Of a stretch of 64,000 nucleotides of DNA, positions 31,712 through 40,775 are shown piece by piece. The position numbers and the translations under genes are program-made. The stretch comes from Stutzerimonas stutzeri. Its GTDB lineage: Bacteria; Pseudomonadota; Gammaproteobacteria; Pseudomonadales; Pseudomonadaceae. The notes below the pieces were generated by a model. The model saw only the letters and a list, made by a program, of their open reading frames with translations, ran no database searches and was not told the DNA's origin. How positions within the stretch are numbered: position 1 is the stretch's first letter; every line of letters begins with the position of its first letter. The stretch spans positions 62,001-126,000 of the forward strand of contig NZ_JAMOHZ010000001.1 in the NCBI RefSeq assembly GCF_024448715.1, in the 5' to 3' direction.

Positions 31712-33424
31712 TTACATCGGTTCGCCTATGGCCGCACAGCTGTTCGGTGTGGCTGCGTGTTTCCTCAGAACCGGCAGTTGTGGCTGCTCCGCACCGCCCG
31801 ATACGTCCAAGGCGAGAATGTAGTTACCCCACCAGGGGCCGCCGGCCCAATAGGTGACCGGAACGCAGTTTTCACGCAGATAGCCAAGCAGGTTATCCAT
31901 CGCCATGATCGCATCGGGCGCATAGTTCGGTACGCCTATTTCACCGATGAAACCGCGCAACTTGTTTGACCGCAGCCAATCGACGAAAGGCTTGGCGCGC
32001 GTGATACCCAGGTCCGGCGCGAAGGTTTCGGTCTTGTCCTTGTACATGCCGGACGTGTCGCGATCGAGGTACATATGGGCTTCGAAGATCAGGTTGTTCG
32101 CCGGATCGCGCATCCAGGGGTCAGCGATAAGTTGGGTGTTGGACTGAGGCCAGTGCCAGGCGCTAGAGAACCGGTCGCCAGCGACATAGATCCAGTTGGT
32201 CTGGTCTACCTGACGAATCGCCTTGGCCGCAGCCAATGCTGCCTCAGGCCAAAGCCCCTTGGTGTTCGGCTCGTTCATCAGGCCGTAACCGCTGAGTGCC
32301 GGATGGTTGCCGATCTTCTGCGCGATGCGCTTCCAGGTATCGGCAAACGACTTGATCGGTACGGTTTCCGAGCCGATCGGCTGCTTGTAGTAGCGGTAGT
32401 AGTTATGCATGTCGAGGACGACCTTGACGCCATGCTTCTGTGCGAAGTCGAGAGACTGTGTGAGCAGCTTCAACTGCGCCGCGTCGAGCTCCGTGTTTAG
32501 CTGTGGCTGTAGCCGTTCCCAGAGAAAAGGCAGGCGAACCAGCTTCAACCCTTGCTCCGCGTACTTCTTGTAATACGACTCGGCCGGATAAATGTAGTTG
32601 GTGCCGTGCTTGCCGGGCAGGACCGATGGCCCGAACGCCGCGCCGGACAACGCCACGCCAACCAGCTGCACAGCCGGGGCTTCGGCTAGCGCGGATGAAG
32701 CCGGAGCAGCGGCCACCCGGAGCTTGTTCGGGTAGCCAACCAGCGAGCCATCCAGGACGGCACCATTCATGAATATGGTCAGCGCACCGCTTGCAGCTTT
32801 TACCGATGTGACGGTGCGTTCCTGCCCGTCAGCCAATCGAACTCGAGTGCCGACTTCGAACGCATCGAGGTTCTGTGAAGTGGCGGCAACCGAAACACCC
32901 GCCGAAGCTCGCCACGAGCCGTTGGACCAGTAGCTGTTGGTGAACTTGTTGATCAGCGCCGCATAACTTGCCGCAGGCGCTTCAGCGATAGCGGGCTGCG
33001 ATTTGAATGGCGTCGCGCTGGCCGCATTGCTGACGCTGAGCTTTTTTGGATAGCCCACGAGGCTGCCATCAAACGCCGGACCTTCCATGAATACCCTGAG
33101 GTCTGCGCCAGCTACCTTCACCGAGGTGATCTTGCGGACCTGACCATCTGCCGTTTTCGCATAACCGCCTGCCTTGAATGCGGCCATGTTGGCTGCGCTA
33201 GCGCGAATGGAAACGCCTGCCGAGGCGCGCCACGAACCGTTCTGCCATAGCGTGTTGGTGTACTTGTTTATCAACGCTGCGTAAGAAATACCCGAGACGC
33301 GGGTGCTGTTCGCGGTCGCTGCGAACGCGGGGCTGTCAATCGGCAGCACGCCCAGCAATGCAGTTAGGGTAATCGTGGAAATGAGTGCCTTTTTACGAAC
33401 ACTCGAAAACGTGATGACAGGCAT
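31712..33424 (-). CDS. Secreted glycoside hydrolase family 5-like enzyme with duplicated N-terminal module
   Basis: A 570-residue exported protein. A signal peptide (about 1-35, ending SPAFA) is followed by two homologous modules, residues about 46-131 and 152-237, each opening SYAALINK(Y/F)TN...W.NGSWRASAGVS and closing DGSLVGYP(K/N)KL. A TIM-barrel glycosidase domain fills about 252-570, with the general acid E385 in GLMNEPN and the nucleophile E495 in FIGEIGVPN. Family GH5 cellulases/mannanases share these motifs. The module pair looks like a substrate-binding or cell-wall-binding unit, but I do not recognise it. Alone in its transcription unit, with its own terminator. A biofilm or plant polysaccharide substrate is possible. 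Confidence 0.83.
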   Translation of the reverse strand: MPVITFSSVRKKALISTITLTALLGVLPIDSPAFAATANSTRVSGISYAALINKYTNTLWQNGSWRASAGVSIRASAANMAAFKAGGYAKTADGQVRKITSVKVAGADLRVFMEGPAFDGSLVGYPKKLSVSNAASATPFKSQPAIAEAPAASYAALINKFTNSYWSNGSWRASAGVSVAATSQNLDAFEVGTRVRLADGQERTVTSVKAASGALTIFMNGAVLDGSLVGYPNKLRVAAAPASSALAEAPAVQLVGVALSGAAFGPSVLPGKHGTNYIYPAESYYKKYAEQGLKLVRLPFLWERLQPQLNTELDAAQLKLLTQSLDFAQKHGVKVVLDMHNYYRYYKQPIGSETVPIKSFADTWKRIAQKIGNHPALSGYGLMNEPNTKGLWPEAALAAAKAIRQVDQTNWIYVAGDRFSSAWHWPQSNTQLIADPWMRDPANNLIFEAHMYLDRDTSGMYKDKTETFAPDLGITRAKPFVDWLRSNKLRGFIGEIGVPNYAPDAIMAMDNLLGYLRENCVPVTYWAGGPWWGNYILALDVSGGAEQPQLPVLRKHAATPNSCAAIGEPM

Positions 33425-34022
33425 TTATCTCACCGTGAGTACGCACATCCAATTGCGCACCGCAGCGCGCCGGAGGAATGGCGGGTTGATCAACAAGCGA
33501 CCCGGGTTACGCAAACAGCTACAGAACGAATCCTGGTTTGCGAGACGGCCAATGGGGCGGCTTCGGCGTCTTGGGAGTGCCTTTATAATTCGTTTTCCAA
33601 ATGAAGAGAATATATTTCGCCTGTTTATGGGCGCCAATAACCCGTCGATCTAAAAGAATGATATTAGTTTGATATTGCTTGTGCGTAGTGACATCAATGC
33701 AGAACTGTTTAGAGCGCTGAAAACAACCGTGACCTGAACTATGGTGCCGTCATTTTTTTGAACTTGCCGTTACGCAGTCACCAACTTTCCCCTATATGAA
33801 ATCCGACAAACGGTAATTTGATAAGTGAACTTAACGGGGAAGGAACGATAGGTGTGCGTAGATAGCGCAGGCTTATTTCTGTTGGCGTTAGGGCAGACGG
33901 TAGGAGTCGACTCGCTGTATCGCGGCGGCGACATCAATCGCTGAAAGGGCGGTGCGTAAACCTTGTAAAGCGAATCAGCTTCGGGCAGGGTCGAGGGCTA
34001 GCTCTTGCCTGTGGAGTTATCC
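33425..34022. other. Gene-free, locally AT-rich intergenic region
   Basis: About 600 bases between the divergent GH5 and aminotransferase genes. The stretch around 33590-33830 is richer in A+T than its surroundings (for example GAATGATATTAGTTTGATAT) and presumably holds both promoters. No open frame with a credible start and no recognised RNA or repeat was found. Confidence 0.5.
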
Positions 34023-35165
34023 ATGTCGGACCTCTTTCCCAGTGTCGATCCCGATGGACTGATCGAGTATTCGGTGGTGTACACCGATCGATCTTTGAAT
34101 CACATGTCCCGGTCGTTCCAGACCGTAATGAACGATATCTCCTCCACGCTCAAGACTGTCTACAACGCTCATGCTGTCGTCGTGGTGCCCGGCAGTGGCA
34201 CCTTCGGCATGGAGGCGGTTGCGCGTCAGCTAGCCCATGACCGCAAGTGTTTGGTGATCCGTAACGGATGGTTCAGTTATCGCTGGACGCAGATTTTCGA
34301 GATGGGCTCGATCCCGGCGCATTCCACCGTGCTCAAGGCGCGACCGGAAAGCCAAAAGCCTCAGGCTGCATTTGTTCCCCCTCCCATCGATGAAGTCATC
34401 GCAACCATCGCGGCGCAAAAGCCGGACTTGGTGTTTGCACCGCATGTCGAGACCTCGTCCGGGATGATCCTCCCTGACGATTACCTACATGCCGTGGGGG
34501 ATGCGGTGCATGCGGTTGGCGGTCTGTTCGTTCTGGATTGCATCGCTTCCGGCGCGCTGTGGGTAGACATGCAGGCATGCGGCGTCGATGTGTTGATCAG
34601 CGCTCCGCAAAAGGGCTGGAGCGCGTCGCCTTGCTGCGCCCTGGTGATGCTAAGCCAGGCCGCCCAGGCGCGCGTCGAAGCAACCCAGAGCAGCAGTTTT
34701 GCCTGCGATCTGAAGAAGTGGCTACAGATCATGCAGGCGTACGAGCAGGGTGGTCATGCCTATCACGCGACCATGCCGAGCGACTCCCTGGCGCGTTTTC
34801 GCGATGTCATGCTGGAAACGAAAGCCTATGGCTTCGGGACCGTTCGCGCCCAACAGTTGGAGTTGGGGCAGCGCGTCCGAACGTTGCTGGCCGAAGAGGG
34901 ATTTTCGAGTGTCGCAGCCGGCGGCTTCGAGGCGCCGGGTGTGGTGGTGTGTTACACCAACGATAGCGATATCAAGAACGGCAGGAAATTCGCCGCGCAA
35001 GGCTTGCAGATCGCGGCAGGCGTACCGCTGCAATGTGATGAGCCGGCTGACTTTCAGACCTTTCGTATCGGCCTTTTCGGACTGGAGAAGCTGAAACACG
35101 TAGACCGCACCATCGAGATCTTGCGGTGCGCACTGGGCAAAATTGTTCACGACGGAGCGGCCTGA
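34023..35165 (+). CDS. Class V aminotransferase (alanine-glyoxylate aminotransferase-like)
   Basis: A 380-residue PLP enzyme of fold type I. VVPGSGTFGMEAVARQL is the cofactor phosphate-binding turn, the aspartate that contacts the pyridine nitrogen is in FVLDCIASGALWVDM, and the Schiff-base lysine is in ISAPQKGWSASPCC. The family includes alanine/serine-glyoxylate aminotransferases and 2-aminoethylphosphonate aminotransferases; the amino donor here is not determined. The ATG at 34023 has GGAG seven bases upstream (34012-34015). A TTG at 34005 would leave that site inside the gene. It is a single-gene unit. Confidence 0.85.
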   Translation: MSDLFPSVDPDGLIEYSVVYTDRSLNHMSRSFQTVMNDISSTLKTVYNAHAVVVVPGSGTFGMEAVARQLAHDRKCLVIRNGWFSYRWTQIFEMGSIPAHSTVLKARPESQKPQAAFVPPPIDEVIATIAAQKPDLVFAPHVETSSGMILPDDYLHAVGDAVHAVGGLFVLDCIASGALWVDMQACGVDVLISAPQKGWSASPCCALVMLSQAAQARVEATQSSSFACDLKKWLQIMQAYEQGGHAYHATMPSDSLARFRDVMLETKAYGFGTVRAQQLELGQRVRTLLAEEGFSSVAAGGFEAPGVVVCYTNDSDIKNGRKFAAQGLQIAAGVPLQCDEPADFQTFRIGLFGLEKLKHVDRTIEILRCALGKIVHDGAA

Positions 35166-35363
35166 TTATTCGGATTGAGGTATGACCACCCCGGTCGAGC
35201 GAATCCTTCTGTCTGCCGATCTTGCTATGACTGACCCCTATGAAAGCTGACCTCAACCACTTCAAAAAACCCTGAAACCGGCGAGATAGACACATCTCTG
35301 AAACAAAAATGTGTTTGCGCTCGCACGTAGGCTGACTACGCTCAAAGTGTACAAAGCGATTAC

Positions 35364-35371
35364 AACAAGAA
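35364..35371 (+). promoter_or_regulatory. Hfq/Crc-type CA motif before small membrane protein gene
   Basis: AACAAGAA (AANAANAA) runs into the ribosome-binding site AAGAGGGG. A lone TGTACA lies just upstream at 35348-35353. Confidence 0.4.
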
Positions 35372-35384
35372 AGAGGGGCTCACC

Positions 35385-35603
35385 ATGATCAACAACCAGA
35401 ATGCTCAGGTCGTTGCACTCGAGTTGTGGCGCTTCTGCGCTCACTGCATTGCTGCCATCGTTGTTGTAGGAGCGGTACTGATTGGGTTCCTTGGATCATG
35501 GGAACTGGGGCTGAAGGTCGGCGTGCTGCCGTTGCTGGCATTGATCGCCGCCGATGCGCTGGCCAGACGGCGAGAGCAGGAAATTCGACTAAGGAATTTT
35601 TGA
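35385..35603 (+). CDS. Small two-helix membrane protein of unknown function
   Basis: A 72-residue protein with two predicted membrane helices (about 18-37, CAHCIAAIVVVGAVLIGFLG, and about 42-60, LKVGVLPLLALIAADALA) and a positively charged tail RRREQEIRLRNF. AGAGGGG stands ten bases before the ATG, a strong ribosome-binding site, and a stem-loop follows the gene. These make it a credible gene. No family was recognised. Confidence 0.7.
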   Translation: MINNQNAQVVALELWRFCAHCIAAIVVVGAVLIGFLGSWELGLKVGVLPLLALIAADALARRREQEIRLRNF

Positions 35604-35611
35604 CCTTCTGC

Positions 35612-35648
35612 CATCCTGCGCAAACCGTCACGGGGTTCGCGCAGGATG
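35612..35648 (+). terminator. Stem-loop after small membrane protein gene
   Basis: CATCCTGCGC (35612-35621) pairs with GCGCAGGATG (35639-35648) around a 17-base loop, nine bases after the stop codon. No T-tract follows, so it may be a processing or weak termination hairpin. Confidence 0.6.
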
Positions 35649-35758
35649 AACATTCAATGCAGTTGCAAATGCAGCGCCGTTGTACCCGAGCTTCGCCTCG
35701 CTCCGCTTTATCTAGTCGATGATCCCTGGCGCCCGCTAGATCCGCCGTGAGTATCTGA

Positions 35759-36772
35759 CTAGACGAGATAGTCGCGGTAGTAATCCCGTGTCGCGAGATT
35801 TTTGTCCTTGGCCTCGAACATGATGTCGAAACGGTCGAGGAATTCCCTCGCGTATAGATTGGTCCAGTGGTTCCACATGCGCTTGCTGTGGCTGTAGAGA
35901 TCGCGCTTGCTGACTTTCTCCAGCAGGATCGGCATTTCCAGCTTTTCGTTGGCGGAAAAACCTATCTCCATCAGGCTTTCGGGTGGCTGCGAGTAATGCA
36001 TTGTCGGTCGCACGCCGTGCCAGCTGTCGATGATTTGCGCGACGCGTGAGTCGTGCGGATCGATGTAATGGTCCTCGTTGATCCAGCAGTGGTGAATATC
36101 CAGCACCACCGGCGCCAGATCAGCGAGTTGCAGGCAGTCATCGACGCCATAGGTCTTTTCTTCGTTCTCGAAGGTGATGCTGTTTCTCGCTTCTTGCGAA
36201 AGGCGCGGCCACACCGCGCGGATCCCTTCGATACCCAACCGTCCGGCGATATGCACGTTGCATTTGAAGTCTTGAAACTGCCGGCCGAAGCCCATCATCC
36301 GAATCATGTCGGCGTGATACTCGAATTCCGCCAAGCTGTTTTCAACTACCTGTGGTTTGTCCGAGCCCAGCACGCAGTACTGGCCGGGATGCAGCGACAG
36401 GCGGATAGCCAGAGCTCTGGCATGCTCGCCGATCTTTGCAAAGCCCGCCTCGATACTGTTGCGAACTTCGGTCTGGCGATAAAACTCGGCCGCCTCGGGA
36501 TGGCTATAGAAGGGCAGCAGATCGCTGCTCAAGCGGAGCATGCGCATGGACTGAGGCAATGTGCCGACGTATTCGAGCAGGCGCAGCTGTGCTGCCAGAT
36601 TGTGTTCGATGATGCCGCTCAGCTTTTCCCGCGCAACCTCCTGCGACACGCTATTGAGCCAGCGCAATGTGGTCGAACGTGGGTTGAACGATCGCTCGAT
36701 CGCCTCCAATTCCTTCAGCGACTCGCTATGGCCGGGATGACGATACATGCAGGCGAAACCGATTCTGTACAT
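35759..36772 (-). CDS. uvsE: UV damage endonuclease (UvsE/UVDE)
   Basis: A 337-residue TIM-barrel, metal-dependent endonuclease that nicks 5' of UV photoproducts, giving an excision route independent of UvrABC. Family segments are seen: RIGFACMYRH at the N-terminus, LSLHPGQYCVLGS, NVHIAGRLGIEG, ITFENEEKTYGVDDCL, PVVLDIHHCWINEDHYI and FEAKDKNLATRDYYRDYL at the end, supplying the His/Glu/Asp metal ligands. The ATG at 36770-36772 follows AGGATCTT. It is divergent from an SF1 helicase across 251 bases. It is found in only some pseudomonads, so it may be an accessory gene. Confidence 0.92.
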   Translation of the reverse strand: MYRIGFACMYRHPGHSESLKELEAIERSFNPRSTTLRWLNSVSQEVAREKLSGIIEHNLAAQLRLLEYVGTLPQSMRMLRLSSDLLPFYSHPEAAEFYRQTEVRNSIEAGFAKIGEHARALAIRLSLHPGQYCVLGSDKPQVVENSLAEFEYHADMIRMMGFGRQFQDFKCNVHIAGRLGIEGIRAVWPRLSQEARNSITFENEEKTYGVDDCLQLADLAPVVLDIHHCWINEDHYIDPHDSRVAQIIDSWHGVRPTMHYSQPPESLMEIGFSANEKLEMPILLEKVSKRDLYSHSKRMWNHWTNLYAREFLDRFDIMFEAKDKNLATRDYYRDYLV

Positions 36773-37023
36773 AAGATCCTGTCGATTGCGGCGTAATGGA
36801 TAAGGATCAGCAAGCATTCGAGATGGCGGTACAGGTTAGTAGTCAACCCGCGAGCAGGGTGCCACGCAACCGACGAACGTGAAGAGCGACTGATGCATCG
36901 CTGGAAGCCGCAGCACGTCGATGACAAGCCCCGAAAGCGCTGCAGTTCCTGCGCTTAGCATGCTTACCGAGACGCTGAACGGCACTGGCGCCGGTAACCG
37001 CTCCTCGCCTCAGCATCAGTCAT

Positions 37024-39054
37024 ATGCGAAAAACCCTTACCATATCAATCACCTACTCATGGTCTGGTTGGTATCCAATGCTGTCTGCCGTCAAGCGCTA
37101 CAAACTGCTTTTGTCAGGAGCTCTGGCGCGTTGTTTCCCTCGTACATCGGCCTATATGCGATCGGAGGAAGAATTGGTATTGCGCCGCTGGCCAAGCGCG
37201 GTTTCGACACCAACGGCCAAGCGCGTTGCCAAACAATCTGCCAAGGCCGGTCGCCATCCGAAGAAGCCCCCACTTGCCGAGAAACCCATCAAGCCTCGGG
37301 CGAAACCCCGCAAGTCCGCCAGTGAAGGTATTTATGGCCCAGCGAAACTATCGGTCGAGGACCAGCAGGTCCAAGCGATGCGCTTGCGCGTCGGCCGTGC
37401 TGTAGAGGCAGGCGTGATTTGCGCACCCTCGGACGAACAGTGGGCGATGATCCTCAGTGACAGCCCGGTGACGCGCATCTTTGCTGGCGCCGGCTCGGGG
37501 AAGTCCACCACGTTGGTACTGCGCGTTGTGTTCATGCTGTGCCATATGGGCATCGCGCCGGAAAGGCTGACGGTCATTTCCTTCACCAATGCTTCCTGCT
37601 CGCAACTGCGTGAGCAGCTGATCAAGGTGCTGAGTTTCTGGAATTTCGATTTCGATCCAGCCAGCGCGCGCCAGTGCGTACGAACCTTTCATTCGGCCAT
37701 GGCGGTCCTCGCCAAAGACGTACTAGGCAAACCGGTCTGGTTCGAGCAACTGGACGAAAAGGGCGCATCGCCCACCGAGCTGGATAACCCATTGACTTCC
37801 TCGCGCTTGCGTCCGGCACAGCAGCGGCTGCTGAAGCAGGCCTATCAAACCTGCTACGTCGAAGAAGACGCTTTCCGCGTGCGGGTGCACGAATTACTGC
37901 AGTTGCCGCAGCCTGGCGAGTCGAAAGGCAAACGCGTACCCAAGGCGCCATTGGACGGGTTCAAACTGGCCGGTGAGTTCACCCCGCTGCCGCTGTTCGA
38001 AGCGTTGTATGCGCAAGCCGGTTTCATCGAGAGCATCGGCATCCGGATCGAACACATGCAGCCTGCCCGAATGGACTGCTCGCCACGTGAGCGCGCCTTC
38101 ATCGAAGCGCTGATTCTGTTCTGGAAGCACTTTCAGGCGCTCTTGGAGAGCCAGGGGCTGACTACTTTCAATGGTGCCTTTCAGTCGTTGACCCAGCGTT
38201 TGGCGGCGTCCGACCACGGTGTATCGACCGCCGCGTTGGCGCCGTTCAGCCACCTGCTGATCGATGAGTTCCAGGACATCTCACCGCAAATCGTGCAGTG
38301 GCTGCAGGCGCTACATCATGCATTGTCGCGCCAGGACGAGGCCGTGAGCCTGATGGCCATCGGCGACGACTGGCAATCAATCTATGGCTGGCGCGGCAGT
38401 TCGCCGGAACTGTTCATGGATTTCGACAAGTACTTCCCCAGCCGAGGTGCCTCGAAGAAGAGCAGGGTGTTGATGCTCGAAACCAACTACCGCTCGATCG
38501 AGCCGATTGTCCGAGATGGCGAGGCGGTATTGAGCGCAGTTGCGTTCAAGCAGGCAAAGGCCAGCCAGGCGGCCAAGGCAATACAGCAGGGCGATCACGG
38601 AGTGAAACTGGTTACCCGCTTCGATGTGAAGACGCGACTGCCAGAGCTGATCCGCGACATCCAGGCCCAGTGCGAGCACGTCGCCAGTCGCCCGAATGCG
38701 GACCGCAATGCGGTCTTGGTGCTCAGCCGGCGCAACGAACCCTTGCGTGCAATCGAGGCACAGCTGGATCGCAAGCTACCGGTCAAGACCTACACAATTC
38801 ACCGCGCCAAGGGGCTGCAGGCCGAGGTCGCGATCATCGTCGATGACTGCCTGCCAGCGGAACGCCATCCGTTGCGCAACGCGCTATATGCCTATTGCGG
38901 TTTCTTTCGCAACAGCTACGACCAGGCCATGGCCGACGAGAGTCTTCGCCTGGCCTACGTGGCGATCACCCGTGGCGTCAGCCGCGTGTTCTGGTACACG
39001 CAGAAAGCCCAAGGTGCCACACGGCTGCTGGCCGACAGAGGAAAGACTCGCTAA
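37024..39054 (+). CDS. UvrD/Rep-family (SF1A) DNA helicase
   Basis: Up to 676 residues. ATP-driven DNA helicase motifs appear in order: Walker A AGAGSGKST, motif Ia ISFTNASCSQLREQL, Walker B LIDEFQDISPQIVQWL, motif III GDDWQSIYGWRGSSPELF, motif IV LETNYRS, motif V TIHRAKGLQAEVAIIVDD and motif VI LRLAYVAITRGVSRVFWYT. A basic Lys/Arg/Pro-rich stretch (about 60-100) precedes the helicase core and could be a DNA-binding or flexible arm. The start is uncertain: ATG at 37024 and ATG at 37078 both lack a good ribosome-binding site, and the first 60 residues are not conserved to my eye. Location next to uvsE suggests a repair role. Confidence 0.85.
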   Translation: MRKTLTISITYSWSGWYPMLSAVKRYKLLLSGALARCFPRTSAYMRSEEELVLRRWPSAVSTPTAKRVAKQSAKAGRHPKKPPLAEKPIKPRAKPRKSASEGIYGPAKLSVEDQQVQAMRLRVGRAVEAGVICAPSDEQWAMILSDSPVTRIFAGAGSGKSTTLVLRVVFMLCHMGIAPERLTVISFTNASCSQLREQLIKVLSFWNFDFDPASARQCVRTFHSAMAVLAKDVLGKPVWFEQLDEKGASPTELDNPLTSSRLRPAQQRLLKQAYQTCYVEEDAFRVRVHELLQLPQPGESKGKRVPKAPLDGFKLAGEFTPLPLFEALYAQAGFIESIGIRIEHMQPARMDCSPRERAFIEALILFWKHFQALLESQGLTTFNGAFQSLTQRLAASDHGVSTAALAPFSHLLIDEFQDISPQIVQWLQALHHALSRQDEAVSLMAIGDDWQSIYGWRGSSPELFMDFDKYFPSRGASKKSRVLMLETNYRSIEPIVRDGEAVLSAVAFKQAKASQAAKAIQQGDHGVKLVTRFDVKTRLPELIRDIQAQCEHVASRPNADRNAVLVLSRRNEPLRAIEAQLDRKLPVKTYTIHRAKGLQAEVAIIVDDCLPAERHPLRNALYAYCGFFRNSYDQAMADESLRLAYVAITRGVSRVFWYTQKAQGATRLLADRGKTR

Positions 39055-39146
39055 CCGTGGTGCGGCGTATCGCTAGCGGCTGACATCGGTTTACGGCTAG
39101 GGTTGCGGCTTTGACGGCAAACGTCAGCGGACAGGAGCGCAATCGC

Positions 39147-39767
39147 ATGTTGAAACTCTGGGGTCGGATCAATTCGACCAACGTGAAAAAGGCGCTTTGG
39201 TGCCTGGAAGAGCTGGGTGTTCCCTATGCCCGCATCGATGCCGGTGGCGCCTTCGGGGTCGTCGGCGAGGCCAATTACATCGCGAAGAATCCGAATCAGC
39301 TGGTGCCGTGCTTGGAAGACGGCGAGCTGGTCTTGTGGGAATCCAATGCCATCGTGCGGTATCTGGCTGCGCAGTACGGCGAAGGCGCGCTGTGGAACCC
39401 CGACCCAAGTCAACGCGCTCAGGCGGACAAGTGGATGGACTGGGTTACCTCGTCACTGGCCGCTCCCTTTCGCACAGTGTTCTGGAACATCGTTCGCACG
39501 GCGCCGGACCAACGCGACATGCCGGCCGTACAGGCCGCGGTGGCGGAATGCGGCAAGCTCATGGCCATCGCGGACCAAACCCTGGCCGAGCAGCCTTATC
39601 TGTCCGGCGCCTCGTTCGGGATGGGTGATATTCCGCTGGGTTGTTTCGCCTACGCCTGGTTCGAGATGCCCATCGAGCGACCAGACCTGCCGCACCTGCG
39701 TGACTGGTACGAGCGACTGCAACTGCGTGCGGCGTATCAGACAGCGGTGGTCACGGCCCTAACCTGA
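39147..39767 (+). CDS. Glutathione S-transferase family protein
   Basis: A 206-residue GST. The thioredoxin-fold N-terminal domain holds the probable catalytic serine in RINSTNVKKALWCLEEL, the cis-proline turn NQLVPCLED and the glutathione-gripping ESNAIVRYLA. The helical C-terminal domain has the N-capping motif SFGMGDIPLGCFAY. ATG at 39147 follows AGGAGCGCAATCGC. It is convergent with a LysR regulator. Substrate unknown. Confidence 0.9.
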   Translation: MLKLWGRINSTNVKKALWCLEELGVPYARIDAGGAFGVVGEANYIAKNPNQLVPCLEDGELVLWESNAIVRYLAAQYGEGALWNPDPSQRAQADKWMDWVTSSLAAPFRTVFWNIVRTAPDQRDMPAVQAAVAECGKLMAIADQTLAEQPYLSGASFGMGDIPLGCFAYAWFEMPIERPDLPHLRDWYERLQLRAAYQTAVVTALT

Positions 39768-39773
39768 CAGGGA

Positions 39774-40658
39774 TCAGCGACTGGCGGACTCGTCGTTCAG
39801 CCAGTCGAAGAAAGCCTTCACTGGCGGATGGCGCTCGCGGCCGGGCACGCAGAGCGCCGTGTAGGATGCACCGGGCACCGTGACCTCGGCGCGATAGGGC
39901 TGCAACAGCCCCATCGCCAGACTCTGCGATACCAGCACATTGCTCGCCAGCACCAGACCTTGCCCGGCGATGGCGGCCTGCAACGCGTAGTGTTCGTCGT
40001 CGTATTCGCGCAGCTCGGCGCTTTCCAGCCATGATTCGGCAGCGGCTCCGCACCAGGCTTTCCAGCTGCGATCATAAAGCTGTGGGTTGCGCCAGCGTAC
40101 GGTAATCAGCGTCAGCCGAGCCGGGTCGAGCGAGGCGAGCAGATCCGGTGCGCCATAAACACCGAAGCATTCGTCGAGCAGGCACTGGCTGTGCAGGGTG
40201 GGGTGATTGCCATAGCCATAGCGGATTACCAAATCGATGCTGGCGTCCTGATGCAGATCGAGCAGTTCGGTGCTGGTCTCGACACGCACTTTGATGCCGG
40301 GGTGCGCCTGATAAAAGCGCCCGAGGCGCGGAATCAACCAGAGCGCGGCGAAGGCCGGCGTAACCGATAGGGTCAGGTTCCCGGTGCTCGGCTGGGGGCG
40401 CAACTGGTCGACCGCTTGCACGACCTCCAGCAGAGCGCCATGCAGGCTGCGAAACAGCCGCTCACCGCAATCGGTCAGGCGCACGCCGCGGGCCATCCGC
40501 TGAAACAGTGGTACGCCCAGCCAGCCTTCAAGCGCCTTGATCTGATGCGACACCGCCGTAGGCGTTACGGCAAGCTCCTCGGCCGCCGCCTTGAAGCTTT
40601 GCAGTCGCGCTGCGGATTCGAAAGTACGCAACGCGGTGAGTGGCAAGTTTGCAAACAT
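39774..40658 (-). CDS. LysR-family transcriptional regulator (GcvA-like)
   Basis: A 294-residue regulator with the N-terminal helix-turn-helix LRTFESAARLQSFKAAAEEL plus TPTAVSHQIKALEGWLGVPLF, followed by a substrate-binding domain. By eye the helix-turn-helix is closest to the GcvA/TrpI branch. It is divergent from the azoreductase-SMR pair across 117 bases, so those genes are its most likely targets. Confidence 0.9.
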   Translation of the reverse strand: MFANLPLTALRTFESAARLQSFKAAAEELAVTPTAVSHQIKALEGWLGVPLFQRMARGVRLTDCGERLFRSLHGALLEVVQAVDQLRPQPSTGNLTLSVTPAFAALWLIPRLGRFYQAHPGIKVRVETSTELLDLHQDASIDLVIRYGYGNHPTLHSQCLLDECFGVYGAPDLLASLDPARLTLITVRWRNPQLYDRSWKAWCGAAAESWLESAELREYDDEHYALQAAIAGQGLVLASNVLVSQSLAMGLLQPYRAEVTVPGASYTALCVPGRERHPPVKAFFDWLNDESASR

Positions 40659-40775
40659 CAGAAGCCCCAGATGAATTCAGCTCATTCGGGAAGAGTATTG
40701 CTCATTTGCGGTCATTCGCAGCGGCCAATAATTTAGCTCCGACGGCCGCATCGGTGCGGCTCATGGAGATAACCG

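Noticed and set aside
33425..33637. 70-codon frame directly upstream of and in frame with the GH5 gene
   Set aside because: The signal peptide begins at 33424 and the upstream residues are unrelated and Arg-rich. No ribosome-binding site.
36766..36771. TGTACA at the uvsE start codon as a LitR site
   Set aside because: It is formed by the Met-Tyr codons themselves and has no partner 12 bases away. Similar lone copies occur in coding DNA at 5228, 32041, 34078 and 41062.
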